Notes under the pieces: generated by a model | Told to the model about the DNA's origin: nothing | Seen by the model: only the letters and a program-made list of their open reading frames with translations | The model's database searches: none | DNA from: Brachionus plicatilis | Taxonomy: Eukaryota > Rotifera > Eurotatoria > Ploima > Brachionidae | Length of the DNA stretch: 64,000 bases | Assembly (NCBI GenBank): GCA_010279815.1 | Contig: QEOQ01000533.1 | Coordinates: 3,966-67,965, forward strand | Direction of reading: 5' to 3' | Position numbers and translations under genes: made by a program | Shown here: piece by piece, positions 34,058 through 46,300 of the stretch | Layout of the letters: every line of letters starts with the position of its first letter | How positions within the stretch are numbered: the first letter of the stretch is position 1

Positions 34058-37000
34058 TTAATACAAAATAGACTTTTTTGTTCCATCAATCATCAGATCC
34101 CAATTGATCTGATTATTAAACACCTCCTCTTCAAGCCATTTTTCATAATTGTCCTCAAAATCTTCAGGTAAATCAATCTCTTGTTTAAGGCATCCGTAAA
34201 AACTATTATCGACAGGCATAAACTCAGGATACAGCGGCTCTTCGACAGTCTTGTATTTTCTTTGAATATATTTATCGATTTTAGTTCGAATTGCGAATTC
34301 GTCACTCTGAAAATCCCATGCTTGTGTTTCTTGTTCATTGCCAAATGCCCAATCGTCATTCAATCGATGTCTCACCTTCTGGTATATAGCAGACATTGTG
34401 CTCATATTTGTCTTGCGCCATTGTCTTCCCAAATGACGCGTCTGCATTTTAAGCAGCTTTAAAGCATAATACTGCAGCATTGGTTGTTTTATTCTCAGCA
34501 TTTTTTTGAATATGGGCGCTGATTTAAAAATAACCAGCATCTGAAAATTATTTCTTGAAAATTTATCAAATTTTTATATTAAATATTTTTTACCATTATT
34601 CGGGACCTCTTATATTTAGTTAATTTATTCAAGACTCTTAGGAGATTGATGCAGGAAAAAACGTTTCTCCATCTAAAGATTGATGAATCTCCATTTTCCT
34701 TAATTTACTCAAAAAATTAGATGACAAAATAAAATTTTTTTTTTTTTTACTAATTCTTCTACATCTATATCCGACTGAGTTCCAATGACACAATTTGGGA
34801 AGTCCAGGTTAAAATTACTGAATTAAAATTAAGAATTTGTTTAATTTTTAAAATTTAAAATAATTACTTATTTTTTGATTGAACAAAACTAGATATGTTT
34901 ATGTTGAAAATTTTAAGAATTAACGGCACACAATTCGCAAAAAGAAGATGCTGACTCATGAATTCAAACTTCAAAAATTTTAAATAAAATTTAATAAAAA
35001 TTCAAAAATCTTGATTACTTGATAAAAGTGATTTGTTTTAAAGTGTTTAAGCATCAAAAGCAAAATACCCGATATTCCCTTTATTATAATTTCCTAAATA
35101 AAAATAAAAATTAAAACTTTTTTCAGTATTTTTTTATCCTGTATTTTAGACAGATTTTCAAATATAATAGATAAATATTCACAATGATTTAAAAAGAGAG
35201 AAAAGTAAAGTTCCACCTTTAACTTTAGGTAGATTGATGATTTTTAAGCTGATTAAAAGAATAAAAATAAAAATATAAAAAAATTTAATTATCTTGAATT
35301 TTAAAATTATATCAACAAGATATTTCCCTTGTCATAGGATACTCATTGAGACTTTATTCATATAATTTGTATGAAAAAAAATTTAATATTTAAGATTATG
35401 TTTTTTAAATTAAATTATTTGTAAAATTTTTTTAAAGAGTCAATATACACCAAATTGAAATTGTTGTACACTTTTAAGCTTTAATTTTACAAATTTCAAC
35501 ATCGTTCTCTTGATCACAAAATTATTTAGTAATCTCAAGTTAAAACAAGCAAAATTTTTTTCCTGAGTTTTTGAATTTTTTCAAAGACTTAAAGTTCCAA
35601 TCACTTTTCTTTAATCTAAGGCTAAAAATTTCTTGTCATTTTTTAAAAATTTTTTTATATTGTCAGGTAAGTCTGATGAAAGAGAATGATGAAATTTTGT
35701 CCAAAATTCTTTAATGAAAAGAATGTGCACTGCTGCTACGATAACTGTTTTGTAAAATTAAGGTAATATGATACCACTGAAAATTATATTTTTCTAAAAA
35801 TTTATACTCATCTTTTAAGATTTTCTCAAACTCAAACTCAAACTTAAACAATCATTGAACAAAAATCGATAAGAATTAGAAAGATAATAAAATTTACAAA
35901 AATTTCATTTATAATTAAGTTCAGAAAAAAAATAATAAAATTCTTGACCTGATCTTTGTTAATTTTTTTTAAATACAGTGGTGATTTCATAACAGTATTT
36001 TACGAAAAATTACGTAAAATACCGTAAATTAACCAATTTTTACCACATTTTACGTAAATAAACGTAAAATCCGAAAAGTGAAAAAGAAGTATTTTACGAA
36101 AAATTACGTAAATTTACAGGATTTTGAGATAATTTTGGTAAAATTTGGTAAAATTCAAAACGGACAATTCAAAATTCAAAATTTTTTGAAAAAATGTCTT
36201 TTTTTCCAAAAATTAAAAATTTAAGACATTTTTTTTTATTTCATAAATTGGTCAAAAAAATAGTTATTTTTAAATTGTTGTAAAAAAAGCTTTCTTAAAT
36301 TTTCGATTTTTGGAAAAAAAAGGACATTTTTTCAAAAAATTTTGAATTTTGAATTGTCCGTTTTGAATTTTACCAAATTTTACCAAAATTATCTCAAAAT
36401 CCTGTAAATTTACGCAATTTTTCGTAAAATACTTCTTTTTCACTTTTCGGATTTTACGTTTATTTACGTAAAATGTGGTAAAATTTGGTTAATTTACGGT
36501 ATTTTACGTAAATTTTCGTAAAATACTGTTATCAAATCACCACTGTAAAAGAAAATGAAGCAAATTTTAATATTCAAGGAAATAATTATTTTAAATATAT
36601 TTTTTTTAATTTTATTACCCCTAGGCATGATGTTATAGTTTAAGGCCTTCTTTTTGTTCAATGATTGATTATATCCTCTGTAAAAAAGATAAATACAGTG
36701 CTGATTTGATAGTAGGGTTTTTGGTAATTTTACGTAATTTTTCGAAAACTTAAATATGTAAGAAAAGGTTAAATTACGAAAAATTACGTAAAAACAAAAA
36801 TGCCATTTTTAAAATTTTCCAGTAAGTGTTTTATTGTTTTTCTCTTTTTTTAATTGGATTTATTTCTTAAACTTAAATACTTTTCCTGATTTTAATTTCA
36901 ATAAAAGATTTTGAAACAGAACGATTAGCTTTTAATGAATATATTGCTTTTTAGTTAGCTCCAAAAGTAGCTAATAATAACTTTCATCACTTATGTTATA

Positions 37001-40000
37001 AATATATATCTTTCAAATTAATTCTTAATTTATTTTATAATTCATGAGTATTTTTGAAAATATTTAAAAAGATACTTATGATAAGAAGATATCTATTTTT
37101 TTAATAACTAGGTGATTCCGATAGTAATTCAAAAATATGGAGACTAGTCCGACCATTAACCCAATTACAGTGTTGCATCATTATTACAATATTACATCAT
37201 TTTACGTAATTTTACGCAATTTTCCGTAAATGAATGTAAGATTATATAAAATTACATCAAATTTAGAATGTAATTTAATGTAAGCTTACGTAAAATTACA
37301 TCATTTCATGTAAAACACAACAAAAATGCTTACAGCCAAAAATTTGCAATTTTTGAGACGAAAATTTGATTTTTTATAAATTTTTTAAGTTTAATAAAAT
37401 TTTTTTCACAACTTGAAATCTTAGATTTTTTTACATATAATAACATAATTTTTCACGAAATATTGTAAAAGAATGTAATAAAAGCTAATTTTGAGTAATA
37501 AAAAATTTACCTTTACCTTAATTTACGTCAATTGAGAAAATCACCCATTTTTACAGATTTAGATAAAATTAAATGACTTAGATATATTTTATTATTGATT
37601 TATGGTGTCTTAGATACAAAAACTGTTATTTTTCTAATTATATTTTTGTCGACGAAACTTTATTTATACTGTCAGAAACGTCACTTTGCCTTTTGACACT
37701 TTAAGCTACATACCCCGAAAGTAAACCATCTACCTAAAAATTCGCTTCAAAAATTTAATACCTGGGGTGGGATATTATTCAACGATGTTACTGAGCTAGC
37801 TGTGAGTTCAAAGAAGAAAGCCTAATTTTTATTTTTTTTATTACAAAATTTTAAAATCGACCAATTTTGAAAGCATGAACTCACAAAATAATACTAGGAA
37901 AAACATGAAAATTAAGAATTGAAATTGTCAAATGGATCGAAAGCTTAATTTTATATTTATGTATTTTTGACGTTTAGACAATGAGAATATTTAAAAGAAA
38001 AAATCCTTTTTGTACTTTTTGTACTTTTTCTAAAATTTAATTTATTTGGCCATGTTCCTTTTTTGAACTTTCTGTACTTTTTCTTATTAAAAATAAAGAT
38101 TATAAATAATTAATTTATCTTATATTTAGCATACCGGAATCCCTAAACCAGTCCCTGGACCCCGTTTAATTATTTATTATAGTTATTAAAATACTGATAA
38201 AGTACAAAAAGTACACAAAGGAACAGGGCCAAATAAATTAAATTTAGAAAAAGTACAAAAAGTACAGAAAGGAAAACGTTTTTTAATAGTTAAATCTCAT
38301 TGTCTATCCATGGTATTTTTCAGTCAAAACCTGATAAAAAATGATAAAGAATGGTGTAATAGAGAATAACTTTTTTTATAAACTTTATTTGTAAACACAA
38401 CTTTCATGGATAACCTTTATTTTTGTTATTAAAAATCAAGTCTTTAAATATTTTTTTATTTTATGATGTTTAATTAAGTGTTAATTTTTAGAAATTATTT
38501 TGAATTGATTTTATTAAAATTTTGGCAGTTTGAGGAGAAAAAAAATGCCAAAATTTCTTTGAATTTTTACAGAAAAATTCTAATTTTCGAAAATTTGTCT
38601 AAAATAGGTCTTAAAAATACAGGAATATCAGTATTACCTTATGACGATTTGAGTCAATTCCTAATTTGATGGTTAAATAATGTGAACCAGATAACTCCTC
38701 TGGAAAAAGATCGGACATTATTTGCAACGAGTCAGCTTTAGGTCTTATCTGTGGAATCGAAGTGAGCAAAATTTTAAGCAAACAAATCTAAACAAAATTT
38801 AAAATTAGGAAAAAAAATTTTATAAAAAAAACTTTTGTTTACTAAATACTGAGGCAAATTATTCAATAGAGAGGAGAATAAAACTTCAGCAGGAAATTCA
38901 CTGGCGTTTTCGATCACTTCCTTGGTCGACAGTGGATACTTGAGAAAATTTTCCTCAAGCTTTATTTGTTCGTCTGAGAGCGAGGTGTACAAATGCTGTC
39001 TTAGTATGCGTATACTCTCATGTATTGGATTGGGCAGTCCGACCAGAGTGTTCAGATCATTTGACAGGTCTCCAAAGCCGAGAAATTTTTTTCTCTCCTG
39101 ATCCAGAAACGACTCCAACTCGCTGATCCGCACCTTTGGTTGCCATGGCAACGATTTGGACTGATAATTAAAATTTATTTTTATTGATATGGCATCGTTG
39201 GCCGCCTCTAAAATCTTGGTCTGGGCTTCACTGGGCAATGGTGGCGGACTCGAAGGTCTTCTATTTGTTTCTGAGTTAGATTCACTTTCACTTTCGTTTG
39301 TTTGACTTTCTTTTCTGTCCAAATCGGTCTCACCTGGCTCCGATTCATTAGTCTCATTTGAATTAGTGGCAAAATTATTTGTCGAAATGCCAAATTGAGT
39401 CAATTTGCCATTACTGTTGTTAATACCACTGGTCAGGGACAAATCATCACTGTCAATGCCTCTTGTTTGTTTCGTAAGCCCATTCTAGTTTGAAAATAAA
39501 ATTTAAAAAAATAAAAAATTTTTCTTCTTTTACATTTATTTACCACATAATTATTTGGATCATTTATGTTCTATGGACAAAAAGCAAGGGTCAACAAAAA
39601 TACAACAATATCGAGAAAAAAATTAACTCTAAATACCTTTTTTCGTTTATAGGAAGAATTTGGGTTGTTTAATTGAATTTCGTTGGCTATGTCAACAGGA
39701 TTGGGCGGTGGTGTAGCTGGTGTCATTTGGCTCATAATTTCCTTCGGGTTCTCGGTAATCTCAGCCAGATTGAACAGCTTGCGATACTCATTTTTTAGTC
39801 TGAATGCTTCGTCAAGTCCTCCCAGTGTAAACTTTAGTAAAATATAAATATTTTTTTTTCAAATTTTAAATCAATACCAATAAAACTTTCCATAAGAATA
39901 AAATTATTTTTTTAATTGGCAAAAAAACCACATTTTGATTGCAAAATTTGTTTATTAATTGAAAAAGATAAACTGATAAAAGTTGGTCTATTTTTAGTAT

Positions 40001-40911
40001 TGGCTTATCTTTAATTGTAAGCTTTTAGTAAAAAAAAAAATTTAATTTTTGAAAAAAAAAATTACTAAGCTCAGATTTTAGTTGATGTTTGATGTGTTGG
40101 TAATTTTGGGCATAGTGGTCACTGGCTGCTAATCGCCTAGCATCAACTTCAGACTCATAAAGTCGAACAACTTCCAAAATTGTGTACAATACACTCAAAA
40201 TGACTCTCACATCCACATTGTCTGCTATTGACGGTGCGTACTTGCTGTCAGCTAAAACATTCTCACTAATATTACTTTAATAAAATTTTTTAAAAAAATT
40301 ATATATTTACATATTAAAATAATTACTTTATTTCAAAAATAAAAAGTTCCATGAACACATTGAATATGTCACATTGATAAAGTAGATATACATTCTCGAC
40401 CAAATTTGCATGGTATTCTTGCAAATTTTCCACTTCATCGAATGTACCTGAAAATTCATTTAAATATAATCTTTTTTGTTGTAGATTTTTGCTTACCTTG
40501 GCAAAGGTATAGAATTGACCGACATGCGTCATCTCTGGTCTGTTTGTGATCAACATCAGTGTATTCAATTAATCTAAGTATATGAGATTTTTTCTCTTTT
40601 TGATTTAAGTCTTTCCATTTTTTGTTGGGATCTTAATAATAAAAAATTAGGATAAAAAATTTTATTTTTTAATTAGCAAACAATTTTTATTAAGTAGATT
40701 CTTAAACGAGTTCAAGTTCCATAAAAACTCAGGTTCTTCTGAATAAGTATACCACTCGGCCAATTCGACCTCCAAAGTGTCAGAATCACTGTAGTCAAAA
40801 TGAAAGTCTGGAACTTCGGCTGAGTTCTACAAAAAGAAATTTTAGATAATGTTTTTGAACCTAAAGATGTACTTCGGAATCACGACGGTTCTTGCGGCCA
40901 CTGTCTTTCAT
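34058..40911 (-). CDS. STRIP1: striatin-interacting protein (STRIP1/2, FAM40 family), 14 exons
   Basis: This is a core scaffold of the STRIPAK phosphatase-kinase complex (striatin, PP2A, GCK kinases, Mob4), which acts in cytoskeletal and Hippo control. Exons on the minus strand: 40911-40873, 40826-40682, 40631-40497, 40447-40327, 40244-40066, 40008-39878, 39831-39637, 39484-38843, 38787-38638, 35093-35019, 34968-34868, 34817-34751, 34698-34594, 34540-34058. All join in phase and give 855 aa, close to the length of vertebrate STRIP1. An optional 27-bp exon (39570-39544) is also in frame. Recognisable blocks are ILYLCQG, IADNVDVRVILSVLY, LPIKKIILFLWKVLL, LVGLPNPIHES, FPEELSGSH, EFMSQHLLFANCVPLILK, FRWRNVFSCINLLRVLNKLT, LGRQWRK, SAIYQKVRHRLNDDWAFGN and DLPEDF. 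N1221 and DUF3402 regions are both covered. Introns are about 45-155 bp except intron 9 (3544 bp, TE-filled). Whether it is STRIP1 or STRIP2 cannot be decided; it is probably the single invertebrate orthologue. Confidence 0.93.
35300..35640 (+). repeat. dispersed repeat, copy in STRIP intron 9
   Basis: The segment (ATCAACAAGATATT...GACTCATTG-like, then CACAAAATTATT...AGTAAT) recurs, diverged, at 41390-41760 in direct orientation. Both lie on the flanks of STRIP exons. No coding capacity. It is likely an old MITE or LINE 3' fragment. Confidence 0.5.
35976..36545. mobile_element. 570-bp Tc1/mariner-type MITE with about 230-bp TIRs
   Basis: The left end CAGTGGTGATTTCATAACAG and the right end CTGTTATCAAATCACCACTG are inverted, and complementarity continues through TTACGTAAA, ACGGACAATTCAAAATTC and on to near the centre (about 36260). 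It is flanked by TA on both sides (35974-35975, 36546-36547), the Tc1/mariner target duplication. No ORF. It lies inside STRIP intron 9, and a transcript would form a long hairpin. Confidence 0.9.
36695..36795 (+). mobile_element. truncated terminus of a related MITE
   Basis: TACAGTGCTGATTTGATAGT followed by TTTTGGTAATTTTACGTAA and a matching AATTACGAAAAATTACGTA segment repeats the pattern of the 35976 element. There is no distinct opposite end. Another ACGTAA-rich stretch at 37170-37320 may be a third, more diverged member. Confidence 0.5.
37985..38315. mobile_element. foldback element in STRIP intron 9
   Basis: Left arm about 37985-38070 (CTTTTTGTACTTTTTGTACT, AATTTATTTGGCC) faces its complement at about 38200-38300 (GGCCAAATAAATT, AGTACAAAAAGTACAGAAAG). 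Outer ends ACAATGAGA and TCTCATTGT are also inverted. The spacer is about 110 bp. No ORF. Confidence 0.7.
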
Positions 40912-41389
40912 ATTTTTAAAATCGTAATTTGTTTGAATTAAATAATTTTTTTTTTTTAAATTAACAAAATTTATGATCAGTCTATTTTCTCCTAAAGTGG
41001 TTCTATGTCGAAATAAAATTAAATTTTTACACAGCTTCAATTTAGTTCAATTTGTTTGCTAAAATTAAATAAAAAATTTTATTGCTTATTTTTTTGCTCC
41101 CAGAAACTGTTTAAAAAATCTGATCTTATTAAAAGTTTTATACGCCGTTCTAAAAAAAAAATTACCTAATTTTTCGTTAAAATATTATTAATTCTTTCAT
41201 GGTTTTCTTCTTATTCATTTTTCTACTGGTTATTTAGAATTATTTTTCAAGACAGCCAGATGGTTGAGCGCTCAATTAAAAGAATTTATTTTACCTAAAA
41301 TAATAAATTCAAAAAATTTAATATAATAAATATTTCAAAATTAAATCTAATAAATATTAAAAAATTTAATAAAAAATTATTTTGCCATA

Positions 41390-41760
41390 ATTTTCAAGGC
41401 TAATCAACAAGATATTGCCATTCACAAAAAGACTCATTGACACTTAATAAAAATGATTTGTATAACAAAAAAATTCAATATTTAAAATTATATTTTTAAG
41501 CATGTACAATTGAATTCGAGAATAAAAATTTTTCTTAATTTTATTTTATAAAACGAATAATTTTTATAATTTTATATTCAAATTTTTTTGTCATCGCCGA
41601 ATCTGGCGTAATTTTTTAAATAAATAATAATTAATTATTGTTAATTGAAAGCTTGAATTATGCAAATTTCAGCTTCGATCTTTTGACCACAAAATTATTA
41701 AGTAATTTCTTGTAAAAAAATCAAAATTTTTCTGGCTTTACATTTTTTTTCACCAAAAAA
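41390..41760 (+). repeat. dispersed repeat, second copy
   Basis: Diverged direct copy of 35300-35640 (ATCAACAAGATATT, then CAAATTTCAGCTTCGATCTT and GACCACAAAATTATTAAGTA). It is noncoding and lies about 480 bp upstream of the STRIP start codon. Confidence 0.5.
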
Positions 41761-42096
41761 TATACAATTGAACAAAAAACGTGTCTACGTAAAGAAAATA
41801 AATAAGAACTAAAAAAAACTTTTTTTACATTAACAAATATATTAAACTGATTAATTGAGCTTAATTAATAAATGATTGTTTATTAAACATATTTGTTTTT
41901 TGGGGTCTCGCCCTTAATGTGACCAGTGACTTTGCGTCGATTTTGTGACCAGGTATTTATTTCGACTGATCACCTAATATGTGACCAGTAAAAGTTTTTT
42001 TGATTTTAACCAGGTCACATAAATAATAAATTTTATTACTTGTCACGAAAATGATAAAATCATAAAAAAAGTACGTATATTAGGTCATATATTAAC

Positions 42097-42470
42097 CAGT
42101 TCAAGAATCGATACGACGCCTTCCGGTCTTGTACCCAAACTACCGCTCCATAGACACCACAAACAACACTTTTATTATTATTCGTTCTCGATATCGAACA
42201 CTAATATCACAACCCTTTGATATTTACTTTTTAACACTATATATCAATTGTATACTTAATATAATTCTTTCTTTTTCTTATTAGAACGTACTTCCAGTTT
42301 TTTTATTCTTGTAAAAATTAATTAACTTTTTTAACCCTAAAATTTTTATTGTATATTTCTATCAGTGTTTTATCTCATTATGTGCAACGAGCTACCATAG
42401 GCGACCTCTCATGTAGGCCGCCTCCGCAAGCTAGTCTTGCTGTAGCTTTTTTATAATAATTAATAATTTT
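42097..42470 (+). pseudogene. LINE 3'-end fragment inside the TIR element
   Basis: It starts with FKNRYDAFRS, the last conserved residues of jockey-group ORF2 (cf. SVNKFKNRYDNF at about 22530). About 350 bp of 3' UTR follow, with GAGCTACCATAGGCGACCTC and an AT-repeat tail (TTATAATAATTAATAATTTT). It is a severely 5'-truncated insertion. Confidence 0.55.
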
Positions 42471-42779
42471 AGGTGACGGCCTATATTTCTTTCTTCAGCT
42501 AATTTTTCTTTTTACCAGCAAAATTATTTTTTATCAGAAAATTTATTCATTTATATTCTAATTAAATTTTTTTACTTTTAATTAATTTTTTCCCTGCAAA
42601 GATATTTTTTTTTTCCAGAAAAATTTTCCTTTATCTTCTAATAATTTTTCTTAATGCTATTTTTTTTCCACAGCATTTTTTATGTTGTAAAAAATTTAGA
42701 GCTCATTATAATAGTGGTTTTTTAATAATATCATAGAGGTCTCCAGTAGCCTAAATCTCTGACAAGTTCCTCTACAAGC

Positions 42780-43037
42780 AAAATGTTTACCAATAGGTCG
42801 AAAACGTAAATGAGATCAACCATCAAAACTAGACCGGCATTACAACGTCAGCCAAGTGAAAATAGTGAAGATTTTCCAGTGAATTAAGATGCAAACCAAA
42901 AACCAGCAACCCTTGGACCTTATTTCTCTTAATGAAAATGCAATGAACACAATTCCATCTAACCAAGATTCTCAAACAGTTCAAGTAATGGCAAATCAAA
43001 ATGAAATTTGTCAACCAGCAAAAAGAGGAAGGCCATA
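42780..43037 (+). pseudogene. AT-hook-like coding relic
   Basis: The frame contains LPIGRKRK followed by TGA at about 42809, and a clean stretch from about 42887 (MQTKNQQPLDLISLNENAMN) ending CQPAKRGRP before TAA. Two basic G-R-K / R-G-R-P motifs suggest an AT-hook DNA-binding protein encoded by the element that contains it. A stop and a shift break the ORF. It resembles the AT-hook exon at 48721-48959. Confidence 0.35.
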
Positions 43038-43375
43038 AAAGAATTAAAATTTTTTTTGTAAATTTATGATTCATATTTTTGATCATTTTTGTTTTCTAAA
43101 TAAATATAGAAAAAAATTAGCTGCAAAAAAACAATTTTGCTGTAAAAAAAAAAATTTAGCAGATGAAAAGAAATACTTCTTTTAGGTGACCAGTCGAAAT
43201 AAATACCTGGTCACAAAATCGACATAAAGTCACTGGTCACATTACAGGCGAGACCCCAAAAAACATATATGTTTAATAAAAAATCATATATTAATTAAGT
43301 TCAATTAATCAGTTAAATATATTTGTTAAAGTAAAAAAAGTTTTATTTTAATTCTAATTTTTTTTCTTTACGTAC

Positions 43376-46300
43376 CGATCATTAAAGAACTTTAATGATT
43401 TATTTTATATTTGATTTATTTAAATTACGTAAACACTGCCTAATGTACATGGCAAGTCTTATTTTACTATGTAACATCTGGCCTAGTTAGTTTATAATTT
43501 ATAAAAAAAAATTAATTATGAAAATAGAGCTTTTTTAAAAAAATTTATCCAGTTAGCTAAAAAATTTGATCATAGTTTAAATTTTGAGAAAGTTGAAAAA
43601 ATATTTCTTTTTTTAACATGATTTTTTTTCAAATAACTGATGATCTTTTCGTTTAAATTTCTTGAAAATTCGAGTGTTAATTCCAATAAGGGAATTCTTA
43701 AAGATTTTTTTCCAACAGAAGATATCTTGCTGATTTAAGAATATTAGCTGTTGTTAGCATGAAAAATGATATAATTAAATTAGTAATCTTTAAAATAATT
43801 AGAGGATAAATTTTAAAAATTTTAAATTATTATTGAATTCATTAAAGTTAGGCATGTACACATTTTTTCGATTAAAATCACAATATCAAGATTATTATTT
43901 AATTGAACGCATCTTTTAAAATTACATCAAACTCTCCAGGCTAAATATTTTCATGAAGCTAAGTTTAATTAATTTATTCAGTATATTTGTATAAGCATTG
44001 AAATAGGAGAATCTTAATTTAATAAAAATACTTGTTGGAAAAAAAACAAATCATTGATCTTTAATTAGATTAAGAGATTTTTCAAGTTTTTTTAATTTTT
44101 TTTCAAAAAAAAAAAATCGATTGTGCAACTTTTTTTGCATCGGAACAAACAAAAGTTCTCATTTAGAGCAAATAATTTAAATTATTTATAAATTTAGAGC
44201 AGAGAATACCTAAAATCATGTTTTATCGGTAATTTAAAGTTTGGAAAAGTTATTCAATCGATTACATGCAATATCTTTATATTAATCTTTAGAAAAAAAT
44301 AAATCAAATGAGAGCTCAACCAGGTAGAAATTTATATTCTTCATTTCAATTGTTCATTTGACGAGCACAAACTGGATTCGCTTTATTTTTATATTTATTG
44401 ATTGATTGCTAACATTTTGTAGTAAAATAAAAAATTAAAAGATCTTTGTTAAAAAACTTAGATGAATTGTTTTCTAGATAAAATCCAAAAATTAAAAGTT
44501 TGTAATCTTTATAAATTATTTTTTTAAAGAAATTGACTAGAATTTCTTAAAGACATAGCAATTCTCATTTCAGTATTTTAATTTTAGCATTTTTTTTAAA
44601 TTAAAGAAAAAATAAGTTTTTCCTTCGATAATTCAAGCCTTTGTCATTGGATTTTTGAGTAAGGAATTAAAAAACATAATTAATCGGATTTATATCTATA
44701 TTAAGTAAAATTTAATTAATTGAAGAATTTAAGAGAAAAATTTAATCTTTTCTTCTAAAATTAATTTTTAAGAAGAATGGACTAGACAACTTTTGTGACT
44801 ATTTTTTACCTTTCGCTTTTAATAGCAAAATATCAATACTTTAATAGTTTTACATTCGCAAAATATCTACATAAATTTTTAAAGATTATTATGTTAACTA
44901 AAGTTTTATTTGTTTTATTTTATGAAATATTTTCTTACTAAAAAAGGTTTTTATTGTTTAAATTTAGTTAAACTAAAATTCTCGTATTATAAAAAATTCT
45001 GGAACATGATTTTAAATTTTCTCAAATATTTTTCTTAGTGTATCAATAGCTTCCTCTCAAAAAAAGCTCTCGATTAGCATAATCTTCGTATAACAATCTC
45101 TCAAAAATAATTCTTATTTTTTAAAACTGCTTAAATTAGACTAAATGTTCTGAGAATCTTAAGTTTCTATATTTCATTTTCAAATGATATTAATATGTTC
45201 ATCATATATTTTCTTAAAATTCAAGGTACAACTTTAGAATTAACTTGCTAATCAATTTTCGGTGTAATTGATTATTATTTGTTTATTTCAAAATAAACCT
45301 CTTGCGTGATGAAGAAAAAAAACAAGGAAACAATTTAAAAAAATCAAGAAGTTGTTAGAATTATTTTAAAATAAGTTAGAATTATTTAAAAAAGATAAGT
45401 TTCAAATTCCATGCAAATTCAATTCATCGTTTAAATATAAAAATATAAATGAACATTAAAGAAAAACAGTAATTAAATCTCTATTTTTTAAGGTATTGGT
45501 ATCGGTTTCAAGATTGATTTTGTTGCTTTTAAATTAATATGATGAGAGTTTATGAAGTAATTCTGTTAATAACTACAACACCAACTCTAGCCAACTTAAA
45601 TGTCTATAGCAATGCTATGATCTAATGAGTTCTTTGGTATTTAACATGGGTAAGGATTGAAGAAACATATAAAAAAAGAATCAAGCATGAACATAATTTT
45701 TTATTTTTAAACTGTTATCAAACACATAAATTTGTTTTTTCATAAATGTTAAAAAAACATTAACCTTATTTGTAAAATTTTCCAAAAACCAAGTCAAGTA
45801 AAAAAAGTTAGTTATGAAAAAATTATTCATGCTCGACCTCAGAATTAATTTTGGTTATAAAAGTCCATTCGAATTTTCTTCCCATTTTTTAAAGATTCAA
45901 AATTAAAATTTTTTGTTTATGTAGCAGTTTTTTAGATTCACATTTTAAATGTTTTCTTAATCTACCCCCATTTAACAATGTGAAAAATATTAGAAATAGT
46001 AAAAGAAACTTGAAATTTTTGTTATAATTTTCTTTCTTCCAGCATTGTGAATTTTAGTACAAAAATTTCAATACAAAGTTTATATTTTCAATAAAAATTT
46101 GGATTTTGAACTATAGAAAAAAAAAAAATATTTGCCAATAAATTGATTATTTTTAAACAAATTGTATGTAAATTTAGAATTCAAAATTAATTTTTTGGTT
46201 ATTATTAACTTTCAATTACTTTACAATTATAACCACCTAATTGAATTTTTTTTAAGTTGCGAAGACAGAATTTTTACATTTCAATAAAATGAATTTACTA

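Larger units (their letters stand above)
41787..43375. mobile_element. 1.6-kb TIR element with about 200-bp arms
   Basis: Left arm 41787-41985 and right arm about 43180-43375 are reverse complements: TACGTAAAGAAAA outside, a TTAACAAATATAT block, TTTTTTGGGGTCTCGCC, GTGACCAGTGACTTT and GATTTTGTGACCAGGTATTT inside. The interior holds an unrelated LINE tail (42097-42470) and an AT-hook-like coding stretch (42780-43037). No transposase is recognised. The inner GGGGTCTCGCC may itself be the true terminus of a smaller element (41902-43258), with the outer arms belonging to its target. Confidence 0.75.

Noticed and set aside
34093..34462. Overlapping frames on both strands
   Set aside because: Shadows of the last STRIP exon, whose protein sequence is clearly recognisable in the other frame.
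38478..38669. 63-codon plus-strand frame and minus-strand LLKLPKF-like reading, first considered as STRIP exon 10
   Set aside because: No donor and wrong continuation. The true exon 10 was found at 35093-35019 with perfect phase and strong similarity.
39208..39393. Minus-strand frame with CPVKPRPRF-like end, slightly resembling a stretch at about 10625 (YHCPVK)
   Set aside because: It is out of frame with STRIP exon 8, which is certainly the real coding frame here; the resemblance is chance.
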